In this document: piece by piece, positions 23,071-31,217 of the stretch
Position numbering within the stretch: the stretch's first letter is position 1
How the letters are laid out: every line of letters begins with the position of its first letter
DNA from: a virus
Virus record (IMG/VR): IMGVR_UViG_3300028146_000003
Span: 1-54,010 of that record
DNA: 54,010 nucleotides
Direction: 5' to 3' (one strand)
Made by a program: the position numbers and the translations under genes
Notes under the pieces: generated by a model
Told to the model about the DNA's origin: nothing
Seen by the model: only the letters and a program-made list of their open reading frames with translations
Databases searched by the model: none

Positions 23071-24589
23071 CACAGCAATCCCAACGGTCCGGCGATCGGC
23101 CGATCGCGGCCCTGATCTTTTCCTTTGGCGTCATGAACAGCCGCGCCTGCTCGTCACGCCGACAAGCATTCAGCCCCCACTTGTACGCCGCCGCTTCCTC
23201 TTGCGCCATCTTGTCGTTCGGCATCGATACCTTACCGCCAAGCCAACGCAACAGCTTGTCATGCAGCTCCGCACGCCGGTTGCCGTACATAACGGAGTTG
23301 TTGGCGCCGTGGCTGAATATCACGGCAACGATTTTTTCCGGCCCCAACTCCCGCATACGCAACCGGCAACCGGCGACCAGATCGCGCCCATAGCCGCCCG
23401 TGCCGTCAACCAAGATAGCGTCCATATCGAAACGCCGGAACGTCGCCACAAGCCAGTCAGACGCCACGTTGGCGTCACGCGAGGCCAGCTCGCCCCACAC
23501 CCGCATTCCGATCGCAGATCCTTGCCGATCGCACACGAAGGGCTTGTCCTGGCCATCGCCGGCCGGGTCCACGCAAAGCAGCTTCAACGCCCCGGCGGAT
23601 GGCGCTGGCTTGCTGGTCATGGCCGCTTGCACCAACGACGCCGGATAGAAATCCAGCGTGCTGTCGGCCATGAAACATTCGCTATATATGGCCGGGTACT
23701 CTTGACGCGTCAGCCGGTGAATCGTTTCGGGCTGGCCGCCGTTCATTGTCGCAATCGTATAGTTCTGCATCCAGAACCAATAGATCTGTTCGCGGTCAAG
23801 CCCATGCAGCCGGGCGTAGTCTTCAAACTCTTTCGACGCAGCCCAACCTTGCGGCGCGGCCGTGCGGTACTCAGGCATGACCGACCACGGCAGGAAATGG
23901 ATACGCCACGGCCCCCTGTTGCGCTGGCGTTCGGCTTCCTCGCACATATTGTAGAACATGCCGGATTGACCGTTGCCAGTGCTCTCCAGCGCTATCTCGG
24001 TTCCCGGCAGGTTCTGTACGGTCTGCAAGAGGCCCGACGATAGATCTTCCGTGTTGTCGAAAAACCCGGCTTCCGACAAGTGCAGCAAATGGAAGTCGTC
24101 AGAGCGGCCGATGTCGCCGCCATCCGCCGACGCGACTTTGTACAACGATTTCAGCTTGTCGAAAATCAATTCATAGGCGTTCGTGGCGCCGACTGACGGC
24201 CGTACAGCCAGCGGCAGCCCGTTGGCAAACTCTTTTATCTCCCGGTGCAGGTTGCCGGCGCTGTCCGATCGGTGCGCCACGACTTGCGCTCTACGCCCGA
24301 ACCTAGTGGCAGTCTGATGGAAGTACCGGCCGCCTATGTACGTACTCACGCCCATACGGCGTGCTTTTGGTATCAGCGCCCGCACCATGCCGAACACTTC
24401 AAGCTCGCGCTCGATACGTGCGTGCAAGACGCGCTGCGGGCTGTTCAGCACAAACGGAATGCGCTCGCCGCCTTCGCGCGGGCGCACGCGCAAGAACTTC
24501 TCGCGGTAATAATCGAAATTGCAGAGCTTCGCCCGTATGGCTTCCTTAGCCTGTACGGGCGAAGCTGCCGGTGCCCACGGGAAGTTCAC
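23045..24589 (-). CDS. Terminase large subunit
   Basis: A 514-residue packaging ATPase and nuclease. GTG 24589 overlaps the holin-like stop (GTGA); the open frame upstream to 24757 is only that gene's shadow. ATPase: Walker A-like PKARRMGVST (74-83) and Walker B ending LHLSEAGFF. Nuclease (RNase H fold): LLCVDPAGDG, AILVDGTGGYG and the final Asp in RWDCCAISM. It drives DNA into the prohead and cuts it. It is the last gene of the long minus-strand late operon. Confidence 0.85.
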   Translation of the reverse strand: MNFPWAPAASPVQAKEAIRAKLCNFDYYREKFLRVRPREGGERIPFVLNSPQRVLHARIERELEVFGMVRALIPKARRMGVSTYIGGRYFHQTATRFGRRAQVVAHRSDSAGNLHREIKEFANGLPLAVRPSVGATNAYELIFDKLKSLYKVASADGGDIGRSDDFHLLHLSEAGFFDNTEDLSSGLLQTVQNLPGTEIALESTGNGQSGMFYNMCEEAERQRNRGPWRIHFLPWSVMPEYRTAAPQGWAASKEFEDYARLHGLDREQIYWFWMQNYTIATMNGGQPETIHRLTRQEYPAIYSECFMADSTLDFYPASLVQAAMTSKPAPSAGALKLLCVDPAGDGQDKPFVCDRQGSAIGMRVWGELASRDANVASDWLVATFRRFDMDAILVDGTGGYGRDLVAGCRLRMRELGPEKIVAVIFSHGANNSVMYGNRRAELHDKLLRWLGGKVSMPNDKMAQEEAAAYKWGLNACRRDEQARLFMTPKEKIRAAIGRSPDRWDCCAISMAIES

Positions 24590-24963
24590 GGCGCGGGTGC
24601 GGCTGCCGGGGCAGTCGCCTGCACATGAGCCGCTACGGTGGCAATTGCCGCCGGTGCCGAGGCCGGATTTACCTGGGCTTTGGCGGCGGCGTTGAGCACC
24701 TTGGCACGCAGGATGGTCAAGCCAGCTACGGCCATTTCCTTGCCGTATGCGCTCCACAGCGACACGCCCTCAGTGATGACGCCCCCCACTATGCCGATGG
24801 CGATTTCGGAGTTGCTACCCGACACCGTGACGCCGTGCAATGCGAGGAAAGCACATCCCCATTTCACGACGCCACGGGCGAACGTAACGCTAAGTGTGGC
24901 GACGATTTGAGATTTAGTCGGCGCGGCCGGAACTGGCGCCGTCAGTGCGTTGAGCGTATCCAT
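24586..24963 (-). CDS. Holin-like membrane protein (Pam3 gp28 type)
   Basis: A 125-residue protein with two hydrophobic segments (VVKWGCAFLALHGVTV and IAIGIVGGVITEGVSLW) followed by an alanine/proline-rich tail. The layout matches the Pam3-gp28-like holins. It sits between endolysin/accessory lysis genes and the terminase, in a cluster of three small membrane proteins. It probably triggers membrane permeabilisation for lysis. Confidence 0.65.
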   Translation of the reverse strand: MDTLNALTAPVPAAPTKSQIVATLSVTFARGVVKWGCAFLALHGVTVSGSNSEIAIGIVGGVITEGVSLWSAYGKEMAVAGLTILRAKVLNAAAKAQVNPASAPAAIATVAAHVQATAPAAAPAP

Positions 24964-25000
24964 TCAGCTCCCCTGTCATTAGGAGAGCCTGCATAGCACG

Positions 25001-25010
25001 TGTCATACAC
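25001..25010 (-). promoter_or_regulatory. TGTCATAC motif and possible promoter before the holin-like gene
   Basis: TGTCATAC lies at 25001-25008 on the plus strand. Read on the minus strand, TTGCCA with a 17-base spacer leads to TATGCA, a possible promoter for the holin-like gene and terminase inside the late operon. Confidence 0.4.
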
Positions 25011-25026
25011 ATTGGCAACCAGAGCG

Positions 25027-25350
25027 CTACGGGGTGGCAGAGCGGGGCGGCTGGCGCAGAATGTTCTTGATCTCAGTGAGGGTATCCACAACACCGTCGA
25101 ACTTCGTTTCAATCCTCACCATGCGCTCGCTCAAAGAAGAGGACGATTTGGCGGCGGTATCAACGGCGATTGCCGAAGTGGTGCGGTCGCGTTCAAGGGC
25201 GCTCAGCCGCTCTCCGGTGGTTGCTGCCCACCACCCACCCGCGAAAGTTTGCGCAAGAATGACTCCAATCAAAGCGATTGGTACTCGCTTATCGAGGTGC
25301 CAATTCTTATCCTGTTCCACGGGACGGCGCTCTTCTGCAGTGCCAGCCAC
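25027..25350 (-). CDS. Single-span membrane protein, lysis cluster, 107 aa
   Basis: A hydrophilic N-terminus, one transmembrane helix (VPIALIGVILAQTFAGGWWA) and a periplasmic coiled coil (SLSERMVRIETKFDGVVDTL). This shape is common beside phage endolysins, as an i-spanin or antiholin. No outer spanin partner is seen nearby, so the exact role is open. Confidence 0.6.
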   Translation of the reverse strand: MAGTAEERRPVEQDKNWHLDKRVPIALIGVILAQTFAGGWWAATTGERLSALERDRTTSAIAVDTAAKSSSSLSERMVRIETKFDGVVDTLTEIKNILRQPPRSATP

Positions 25351-25393
25351 CTTTAACCCTTCTAAGGCCGTATGGTTTCAGCAGTGTGACGCA

Positions 25394-25639
25394 CTACGTT
25401 GGATTTTTACGCTCTTCGGCGGCGCCCTCAAGGTTGCCCTTAGCACGCTCAGATTCTCCAGTAACCTTGAGCAGTGCGGCATTACTATCGGACTGCGCTT
25501 TCGCAAGGCCATTCGTCTGAGTAGTCAATGTGACGAGGCGCTTAGTTGTTTTCACGTAAGCCACTATACCTAGAATAGATTGAACGACAAACGCCGCCAA
25601 GAGGCTGCCGAGAAACCCGCCAAGCTCGGATGAGTTCAA
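25394..25639 (-). CDS. Single-span membrane protein, lysis cluster, 81 aa
   Basis: TTG 25639 overlaps the endolysin stop, with GGGAG eight bases upstream (TTG 25654 is an alternative). The N-terminal transmembrane helix (GGFLGSLLAAFVVQSILGIV) is followed by a polar helix ending in charged residues. It is probably a holin, antiholin or spanin component. Confidence 0.55.
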   Translation of the reverse strand: MNSSELGGFLGSLLAAFVVQSILGIVAYVKTTKRLVTLTTQTNGLAKAQSDSNAALLKVTGESERAKGNLEGAAEERKNPT

Positions 25640-26568
25640 GTCACAAACTCCCAATCCACGACACCCTTACCGTCGATGCCGAGCGCGCGGGCCGTAGCTG
25701 GTGTCAAATCGATGCCAGCCTTGTTCGTGTGCCGGCCGCGCATGTCCGTACCGCTCTCAGCCTGCGGGCGCGCGTGGGCTTCCCAATACGGATCGTTCGT
25801 GTTCCAAGGCCCTTTGTCAACAACCGGGCCAACTACCGATTTGCCGTTGGCGTATGCGCGTACGCGGGTGCCCTCCGGCACGGCACCCGGCAGCGAAAAC
25901 CCAATTTCAGAATCCGTAATGGCGTGGCCAGTGTACGCGCTGGTCTCAGGATCGGCCCTGCCGCCGAACACCGTTGCGACGATGCCCATGTTCCGATGCG
26001 GCGCTACCGCAGGCGCAGCAGCGGGGGCCGCAGGCGTGGCCGGCTCGCCCAAACTCGCAACCACGTCAGGATGCTGCGCAGCCTCGTCCTGATAGGGATC
26101 ATAGGCTTCCGATGGATACCACGCACCGGAGAACAGCGCAGCCTGTCGCCACACCGGCACGCGCTGTACGTGGCCGCTGTCAACGAAGCTAGTGCTTTCG
26201 GTGGCGTGCCCCCAATCCTGCCCCGAGATCAATCCATGCTTACGCGCCATGACGCGAAGGAACGCGTACGGCTTGTTGTCTTCGGCATACTTGCCATTGA
26301 CGAACACGCCGAAGTCAGCCGCAACGCCGTAGCCGTGGCACCCAACTGTGCGGAGCTGCGTTGCCCGCTGCACGAATAGCGCGCTCTGCCGCGTCTGCGA
26401 TCGGTACGTTTCCAGTAGCCGCAAATCGATGCCTTGCGCTTTGGCGTCGTCCAGCAGCGCGAGCACAGCCGCCCGCGTGCCCGGCTCCAGCAACGCCAGA
26501 TCCTTGCAAACTGCGCTGCTACGGAATGCGCTCGAATTGCGGATTACGGTGTCGTAGAAGCTCGGCAT
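25636..26568 (-). CDS. Endolysin: M15 peptidase fused to a double-psi beta-barrel domain
   Basis: A 310-residue protein. The N-terminal half is an M15/VanY-like zinc peptidase: ETYRSQTRQ (53-61), VGCHGYGVAADFGV (H78, D85) and SGHVQ (H133) as metal ligands. After a proline/alanine linker (about 173-190), the C-terminal domain (VFGGRADPE, VVDKGPWNTNDPYWE, AGIDLTPATARALGI) resembles the RlpA/expansin-like DPBB domain, which binds glycan or cleaves it. It hydrolyses peptidoglycan at lysis. Confidence 0.75.
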   Translation of the reverse strand: MPSFYDTVIRNSSAFRSSAVCKDLALLEPGTRAAVLALLDDAKAQGIDLRLLETYRSQTRQSALFVQRATQLRTVGCHGYGVAADFGVFVNGKYAEDNKPYAFLRVMARKHGLISGQDWGHATESTSFVDSGHVQRVPVWRQAALFSGAWYPSEAYDPYQDEAAQHPDVVASLGEPATPAAPAAAPAVAPHRNMGIVATVFGGRADPETSAYTGHAITDSEIGFSLPGAVPEGTRVRAYANGKSVVGPVVDKGPWNTNDPYWEAHARPQAESGTDMRGRHTNKAGIDLTPATARALGIDGKGVVDWEFVT

Positions 26569-26571
26569 GGG

Positions 26572-27888
26572 CTACCCCATTATCTCCTCGATCAGGATGC
26601 TAGCGAGCGGATTCGTTCCTCCCGCCGACCCCGTCTGAAATACCGTCACGGTGGCTCCGCTGGTGCTCTTGACATAGACCGTGTACGCCGTCGATGAGGT
26701 AGTTCCAGGGGCGTCAAGGCCGCTCCAATGACTTGGAGCTATAAGCGCGAAAGCCCCGGAGGATTGTAATAGAAACTGGGAAGCCCCAACCTGAGCCGCC
26801 GCCGCTCCTCTAAAAATTGCGGATACGTTGGCTGACCCGGAGGCATCTGTTCTGACCACCCCATCCGCAGAAACCCTAACAAGATTGGCAGATCTTGTTG
26901 GTGTGATGGACGCCGTAAGGTTTGACGCCACATAGGATGCAGACGTGGTGGTCGTCTGTGTGCTCGTCGTCCCATATACAGTCTGCACCACAGAGCCGGG
27001 CTTGTTGACGCCGGGACCGAATACTTGCAAAGACGTGCATGAACTGGCCCAAGTGCCGCCAACACTCACGCCAGTAGCATAGTCGCAATAGCCGATAATC
27101 CGCACGGCATCAGCGGAAACGCCAGTCGTGGCGTACAGCACGCCACTGTTGTCAGAAGAACCGCCGCCGCTGAGAGTCACGCTGGTAACAAGCGAACTCT
27201 CCCAAGCCGCGCACGGGAATACGTTGGTGGTGTTGCTACACGTCGCAACAGCCATCACAGGCGAGCCGCCGTTGTACTCTTCGAAGATCCAGACGCGGAA
27301 AGGTATGTTTCCGTTCGAAGTGCCGAGCGTTGCACCCTGCGGGATGGCGATGGACTGAGAGGCAGAAATCGTCGTCCACGTCACCGTGCCTGTCGTCGCC
27401 ACAGTAGACCGGAACGGCACCAAAACCGGATTGGTGCTCGTAGGAGCGGACCCATTCGCCTGCGTCAAGGTGAGGGTGAGTATGTCCCCAGACGCAGAGG
27501 CGGACAAACCAAGGTTGACCGGCATATCATAGCCGGTATTGACGCTAACGACGCCGCAGCTAAAGCCAACGCCGGCCGTCCAGCGCAGTGCTTGATTGAC
27601 GCCCGTACACGCCGGTAGCGCTTCGTCACCTACGCTGACGCCATCTAGGCTGCCCTTGACGGTGTTGGCGGGGCCAGCCGTGAACCCACTGTTGGCGATC
27701 GTACCGAAAACCGGGTCGGAAGTCGCACCTTGGCTGACAAGCGGCCTGCCGGCGGTGCCGGGCACTGCGGCATTGAACCCCGTATTGCCGGCGCCTTTGC
27801 CGATTGGAACGGAGTGTACCGCCGTCTGCTGCGCAAGCGCAGGGGTACAAGCCAGCAAAAGCGCAAATGCGAAAGATGCCAGTTTCAT
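26572..27888 (-). CDS. Fibre-like protein with Sec signal peptide, 438 aa
   Basis: ATG 27888 overlaps the upstream stop (ATGA). The N-terminus KLASFAFALLLACTPALAQQ is a textbook signal peptide with an ALA cleavage site. The mature part is S/T/G/A-rich beta sequence, with TAGRPLVSQGATSDPVFG (a motif common in phage fibres) and a C-terminal jelly-roll-like region ending SILIEEIMG. The combination of a fibre body and an export signal is unexpected. It lies directly before the endolysin gene. Confidence 0.65.
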   Translation of the reverse strand: MKLASFAFALLLACTPALAQQTAVHSVPIGKGAGNTGFNAAVPGTAGRPLVSQGATSDPVFGTIANSGFTAGPANTVKGSLDGVSVGDEALPACTGVNQALRWTAGVGFSCGVVSVNTGYDMPVNLGLSASASGDILTLTLTQANGSAPTSTNPVLVPFRSTVATTGTVTWTTISASQSIAIPQGATLGTSNGNIPFRVWIFEEYNGGSPVMAVATCSNTTNVFPCAAWESSLVTSVTLSGGGSSDNSGVLYATTGVSADAVRIIGYCDYATGVSVGGTWASSCTSLQVFGPGVNKPGSVVQTVYGTTSTQTTTTSASYVASNLTASITPTRSANLVRVSADGVVRTDASGSANVSAIFRGAAAAQVGASQFLLQSSGAFALIAPSHWSGLDAPGTTSSTAYTVYVKSTSGATVTVFQTGSAGGTNPLASILIEEIMG

Positions 27889-28496
27889 GGTATCAGAACC
27901 CAAGAGTTGAGATCAGGAGACGGACGAAGACGTACGCGGGCCAGATAGTCCGCCGTTGATTGCAAATTCCACCCCGCTTGCTGCATGATCGTGGCGCCAT
28001 CCGGCGTTGATAATAAAATGGTGTGGTTGACGACGCCCGTAGAAAAGTCGGTCAACACGATGTCTTTCTGCGTAAGGAACTGCGCCGCAATCGTTGGCAG
28101 CAGTACGGCCGTATTGGCAGGCGCGGCACGCTGCACGGCCGCGAGTGACACCCCCGGATTGATGGTGTTGTTCGCAACGGCGAGCGATTGAAACACTGAA
28201 CCGGACGGCGACAGAAACGCTTGCCATAGCGCGGGCGTTGCAGCTTGGTAAGCCCCGGTGATCGGGTTCCAAATGTACAACGTACCTTCGGCCGACCACG
28301 ACGGAATGGCAGGCTTGAACCAAAACGTACTTGACTGATTCGCTGTCGGCGCAACCTGTCCAACCGATAGTGCGAACATGCCGGCACGAGCCAGTGCAGC
28401 GACGATGTAATCAAGTCCCGGCATACGTTCCGATCGCACACCGCTGCCGACAAGCCGCAGCAGCCCCATAAAATCCGTCGCTGGGTTGTAGCTCAT
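27885..28496 (-). CDS. Tail fibre-associated protein, 203 aa
   Basis: ATG 28496 overlaps the preceding stop. SSTFWFKPAIPSWSAEGTL and YIWNPITGAYQAATPALW resemble baseplate or fibre attachment proteins. No signal peptide. It is in a coupled run of virion genes and precedes the fibre-like protein. Confidence 0.5.
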   Translation of the reverse strand: MSYNPATDFMGLLRLVGSGVRSERMPGLDYIVAALARAGMFALSVGQVAPTANQSSTFWFKPAIPSWSAEGTLYIWNPITGAYQAATPALWQAFLSPSGSVFQSLAVANNTINPGVSLAAVQRAAPANTAVLLPTIAAQFLTQKDIVLTDFSTGVVNHTILLSTPDGATIMQQAGWNLQSTADYLARVRLRPSPDLNSWVLIP

Positions 28497-28921
28497 ATCT
28501 CGTGCTCATTTTCCGCAGTGTACAGCGGGTTAAGCGCAACTGCGACCGCAACCGGATTGGCGGGCCACACACCGGCCGCCTTCGGCCCAAGGATGGACGG
28601 CTGCAATCCGTAGTTCGGATACCCGCCCCAAAGCAGGCAGTAATCACCGTTGGCGCCAAGATCGTTCGTCGGACGTGCCGAACTGAACCAGTTGAGCGCG
28701 CCTTGGTAGGTCACAGGCACTGCGAACAGATAGTTGCCCCATGGACTCGTTTGGCTGTTAGTGCGCTTGACGTATAGGAACTGCGTTTGCGTATCGATGT
28801 ACACATCACCGATGACGCCGGCAGAGGGCACAGGCTCGCCAGTGCCGAGCAGCACCGGACCGAATTGCTTCGTCTGCGCGAACACGCCGCCTTGCATGGT
28901 CCCGTTGTCAAAGCCTGCCAT
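28493..28921 (-). CDS. Tail fibre-type protein, tandem paralogue A, 142 aa
   Basis: It begins MAGFDNGTMQGGVFAQTKQF. Later segments include GVIGDVYIDTQTQFLYVKR and NDLGANGDYCLLWGGY. The next gene encodes a longer paralogue with the same blocks. The GDVYIDTQT motif is widespread in phage fibre and collar proteins. The copy here lacks a 60-residue insert near the C-terminus found in its neighbour. Confidence 0.6.
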   Translation of the reverse strand: MAGFDNGTMQGGVFAQTKQFGPVLLGTGEPVPSAGVIGDVYIDTQTQFLYVKRTNSQTSPWGNYLFAVPVTYQGALNWFSSARPTNDLGANGDYCLLWGGYPNYGLQPSILGPKAAGVWPANPVAVAVALNPLYTAENEHEI

Positions 28922-29550
28922 TATATTGCGTGCTCATCTATGGCCGTGTACAGCGGGTTAAGAGCCACGGCCGCAACAACTGGCGCGCACCGCAACCCGC
29001 GCTCAATAGCCGACACGCCAGCCATTTGCGGGACCGGAATCGACAAGACATACTCAGTGTCGAGGCCAGCAACTACGAGCTGCCACGAATTGCTGAACGC
29101 GACTGACGCGCCCTCATCCGATAGCCCGGCCGGAATTTCGTATCCTGCGTTTGTAGGATCGAGCAACAAATCGGGACCGTCACCACTTTCGGGCCAGTAT
29201 CCGTTGCTGTTCGGCCCGCAAAAAGATGGCTGAAGCCCGTAGTTGCTGTAGCCGGCCCAAAGCAGGCAGTAATCGCCATCCGCGCCGAAGTTGTTCGTTG
29301 GAAGCGAAGAGCTAAACCAGTTCAAGCCCGATTGGTATTGCGCCGGCACCGCGAACAGATAATGGCCCCACGGGTCTGTGCCTTCCGCACTGCGCTTTTC
29401 GTACAGAAACCATGTCTGTACATCCAGATACAAATCGCCAACGACGCCAGCGGCCGGCACAGGCGGCCCGGAGCCCCGCAGTATCGAACCGAACTGCTTT
29501 GCCTGAGCAAAGATGCCGCCTTGCAAAGTCCCCTGGTCGAAGCCGGCCAT
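28921..29550 (-). CDS. Tail fibre-type protein, tandem paralogue B, 209 aa
   Basis: Strong similarity by eye to the neighbouring 142-residue protein: MAGFDQGTLQGGIFAQAKQF, VVGDLYLDVQTWFLYEKR, NNFGADGDYCLLWAGY, and a shared ending VALNPLYTA. It carries an additional segment of about 65 residues before the shared end. It starts directly at the stop of the upstream gene. Confidence 0.6.
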   Translation of the reverse strand: MAGFDQGTLQGGIFAQAKQFGSILRGSGPPVPAAGVVGDLYLDVQTWFLYEKRSAEGTDPWGHYLFAVPAQYQSGLNWFSSSLPTNNFGADGDYCLLWAGYSNYGLQPSFCGPNSNGYWPESGDGPDLLLDPTNAGYEIPAGLSDEGASVAFSNSWQLVVAGLDTEYVLSIPVPQMAGVSAIERGLRCAPVVAAVALNPLYTAIDEHAI

Positions 29551-29973
29551 TTACGTGCTGGCTCCCACGTCCCCCGTGCGGGCAATTTGCATGTCCATGA
29601 CGATGCCCGTGCCTTCGCTGTTGTTGATGTTCACGATGCGCAACCGTACCCATCCTTCACGATGAGCACGCCGCGACGTGGCAACAACGATATTCTGCCA
29701 TTGGTCGATCGGACGCGCGGACGCATCCGGCTCGCCGCCGTACAGCTTCATTTCCATGACTACCTGAGCCTCAGGCGCCACGTACGACGACGTTATGGTA
29801 CTGGCCGCAGCGGTGACGAACGCCAGCGAAGCGCGAGCGACGTTGACGGAAATGGTGTTGCCCTTGCTGACGGGCAGCCATCCAGTCGCACTGTTCACGC
29901 TGTCGGCGTAAACGGTGTCGGTCTGGGTGCTGATTCGCGTAGCTGACCCTCCTGGTCTATAGAACAATTGCAT
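29551..29973 (-). CDS. Virion protein, jelly-roll type, 140 aa
   Basis: ATG 29973 has GGGAG immediately upstream and overlaps the end of the HNH gene by 17 bases. The sequence is beta-rich (KGNTISVNVARASLAFV, EAQVVMEMKLYGGEP, WVRLRIVNINN). Probably part of the tail or fibre apparatus, by position. Confidence 0.5.
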   Translation of the reverse strand: MQLFYRPGGSATRISTQTDTVYADSVNSATGWLPVSKGNTISVNVARASLAFVTAAASTITSSYVAPEAQVVMEMKLYGGEPDASARPIDQWQNIVVATSRRAHREGWVRLRIVNINNSEGTGIVMDMQIARTGDVGAST

Positions 29974-30445
29974 TCTCCCGTAATCGGAGCCGTACGCCAA
30001 GGTGCAAAATCTGTTCAGCTTTGAGTTGGCCCTTGCAAGTATTGGCAGCATTACTGATTACCCAAACATTGCCCGGCACGTAGCCCAGCTCATTCACGAT
30101 GCGGTCAAGAGTTGGGCTGTTAGGACCGACGCGACCTTTTCCCGTGAACAGCGGAATGCCGAGTAGAGGACAAGTCTCAGGAATAACAACATCGCTGACA
30201 CTTATTGAAAAAGGTACATCCTTTTCTGCCGCTCGATCTTTGGCTCCGTGCCACAGCTTAGCAGATGGGTTTTTGTTGTACCACTTCGACGTGTACTCAC
30301 GCATGTACGTGGTATGTGCGCTTCCGCGCGATGCTCGAAATTTCTTAGTCGCCGTGCGCTGACATTCTATGCAGGCGCGAGTTTTAACGGACCGCAATCC
30401 GCCGTGTCCGCTACGGCACGGCCGCCCCTGAAACGTCTCTGACAT
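29957..30445 (-). CDS. HNH endonuclease-like protein
   Basis: About 162 residues from ATG 30445 (GTG 30454 also possible). N-terminal CRSGH and CIECQRTATKKF suggest a zinc finger. The C-terminal part (CPLLGIPL, SPTLDRIVNELGYVPGNV, VISNAANTCK) is the HNH pattern of phage group I endonucleases. It is inserted among tail genes, overlapping the next gene by only 17 bases. Confidence 0.75.
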   Translation of the reverse strand: MSETFQGRPCRSGHGGLRSVKTRACIECQRTATKKFRASRGSAHTTYMREYTSKWYNKNPSAKLWHGAKDRAAEKDVPFSISVSDVVIPETCPLLGIPLFTGKGRVGPNSPTLDRIVNELGYVPGNVWVISNAANTCKGQLKAEQILHLGVRLRLRENAIVL

Positions 30446-30468
30446 CTCTACCACGTACGGCCCCCGCG

Positions 30469-30726
30469 CTATTTGCGGCCCTTGTCGAAAGCCGTGTTAC
30501 CGCTGAAGCGCGTACCAGAGCCCCCGCCCTCGCCGTGGTTGGACTTCGCCAGCCGGCGATTGCCGCCCTCGATGTTCGCCACGGGGCCGGGGAAGCGCTT
30601 CAGGGGGCCAGCGGGCACCGCAGGGCGGCCCCCGAACTTCGTGGCGGGCGGCCCCATGAAGTTCGGGCAGCATTCATTGCTGCCCGTCTTGTTGAAACCC
30701 GTTTTCATGCCTTTGAAGGTGGTCAT
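30469..30726 (-). CDS. Basic glycine-rich hypothetical protein, 85 aa
   Basis: GAGGGC lies upstream of ATG 30726, and a minus-strand TGTCATAC copy lies 23 bases before the start. The product is very basic with G/P/N/K-rich sequence and no predicted fold. It may be a DNA-binding or virion-internal peptide; unknown. Confidence 0.5.
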   Translation of the reverse strand: MTTFKGMKTGFNKTGSNECCPNFMGPPATKFGGRPAVPAGPLKRFPGPVANIEGGNRRLAKSNHGEGGGSGTRFSGNTAFDKGRK

Positions 30727-30748
30727 GGGGCGGCCCTCGGTCCGGTTG

Positions 30749-30756
30749 GTATGACA
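30749..30756 (-). promoter_or_regulatory. TGTCATAC motif, minus strand
   Basis: The eight-base motif on the minus strand 23 bases before the start at 30726, inside the late operon. It may mark an internal promoter or operator. Confidence 0.4.
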
Positions 30757-30790
30757 CGTTCAAAGCATCATACCACCCAATTTCGGGCTT

Positions 30791-31162
30791 TCATAGGCCC
30801 GTGTTCGGACTCCCAGCAGCCTGCGGGAATGGCGTCGAGTTGCCGCCGGCCGCAGCCGAACCGAACAGATGCGGCCAGTTCACGCGGGCCATGCCTTCCG
30901 GGTCCGCATTGCCTTCCGCCGCCATGCGGGCAATGGCCTCTTCCTTGGTCGCAGGCTCGGCGTACAGCGGGTTGCCGGGGTGCGCTTGGTCCTTTCGATC
31001 GTCCACCAGCGCCAGATCCGGGTGGTCGCTGAGCTGCTTTACCTTGCCGTGCGCCGACGCGGCGATGTCCGCGAGGTTCTGGTTCTTCAACCCTCGGGCT
31101 CGCTCTTCTAGCCCCTTCAGCTCGTTGAAAACGCGATCGAGGTTACTCTTCAGGTCGCTCAT
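30791..31162 (-). CDS. Hypothetical virion protein, 123 aa
   Basis: AAGGAGC lies eight bases before ATG 31162. The N-terminal coiled coil (LDRVFNELKGLEERARGL) is followed by acidic and P/G-rich sequence. No family recognised; position suggests a small structural protein. Confidence 0.55.
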   Translation of the reverse strand: MSDLKSNLDRVFNELKGLEERARGLKNQNLADIAASAHGKVKQLSDHPDLALVDDRKDQAHPGNPLYAEPATKEEAIARMAAEGNADPEGMARVNWPHLFGSAAAGGNSTPFPQAAGSPNTGL

Positions 31163-31217
31163 GGTCTTGCTCCTTGGTTTGGTGGGTAGATAAACAACGC
31201 TGCGAGACGGTAAAGGT

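Noticed and set aside
24590-24757. N-terminal extension of the terminase frame
   Set aside because: It overlaps the holin-like gene; GTG 24589 with a four-base overlap is the better start.
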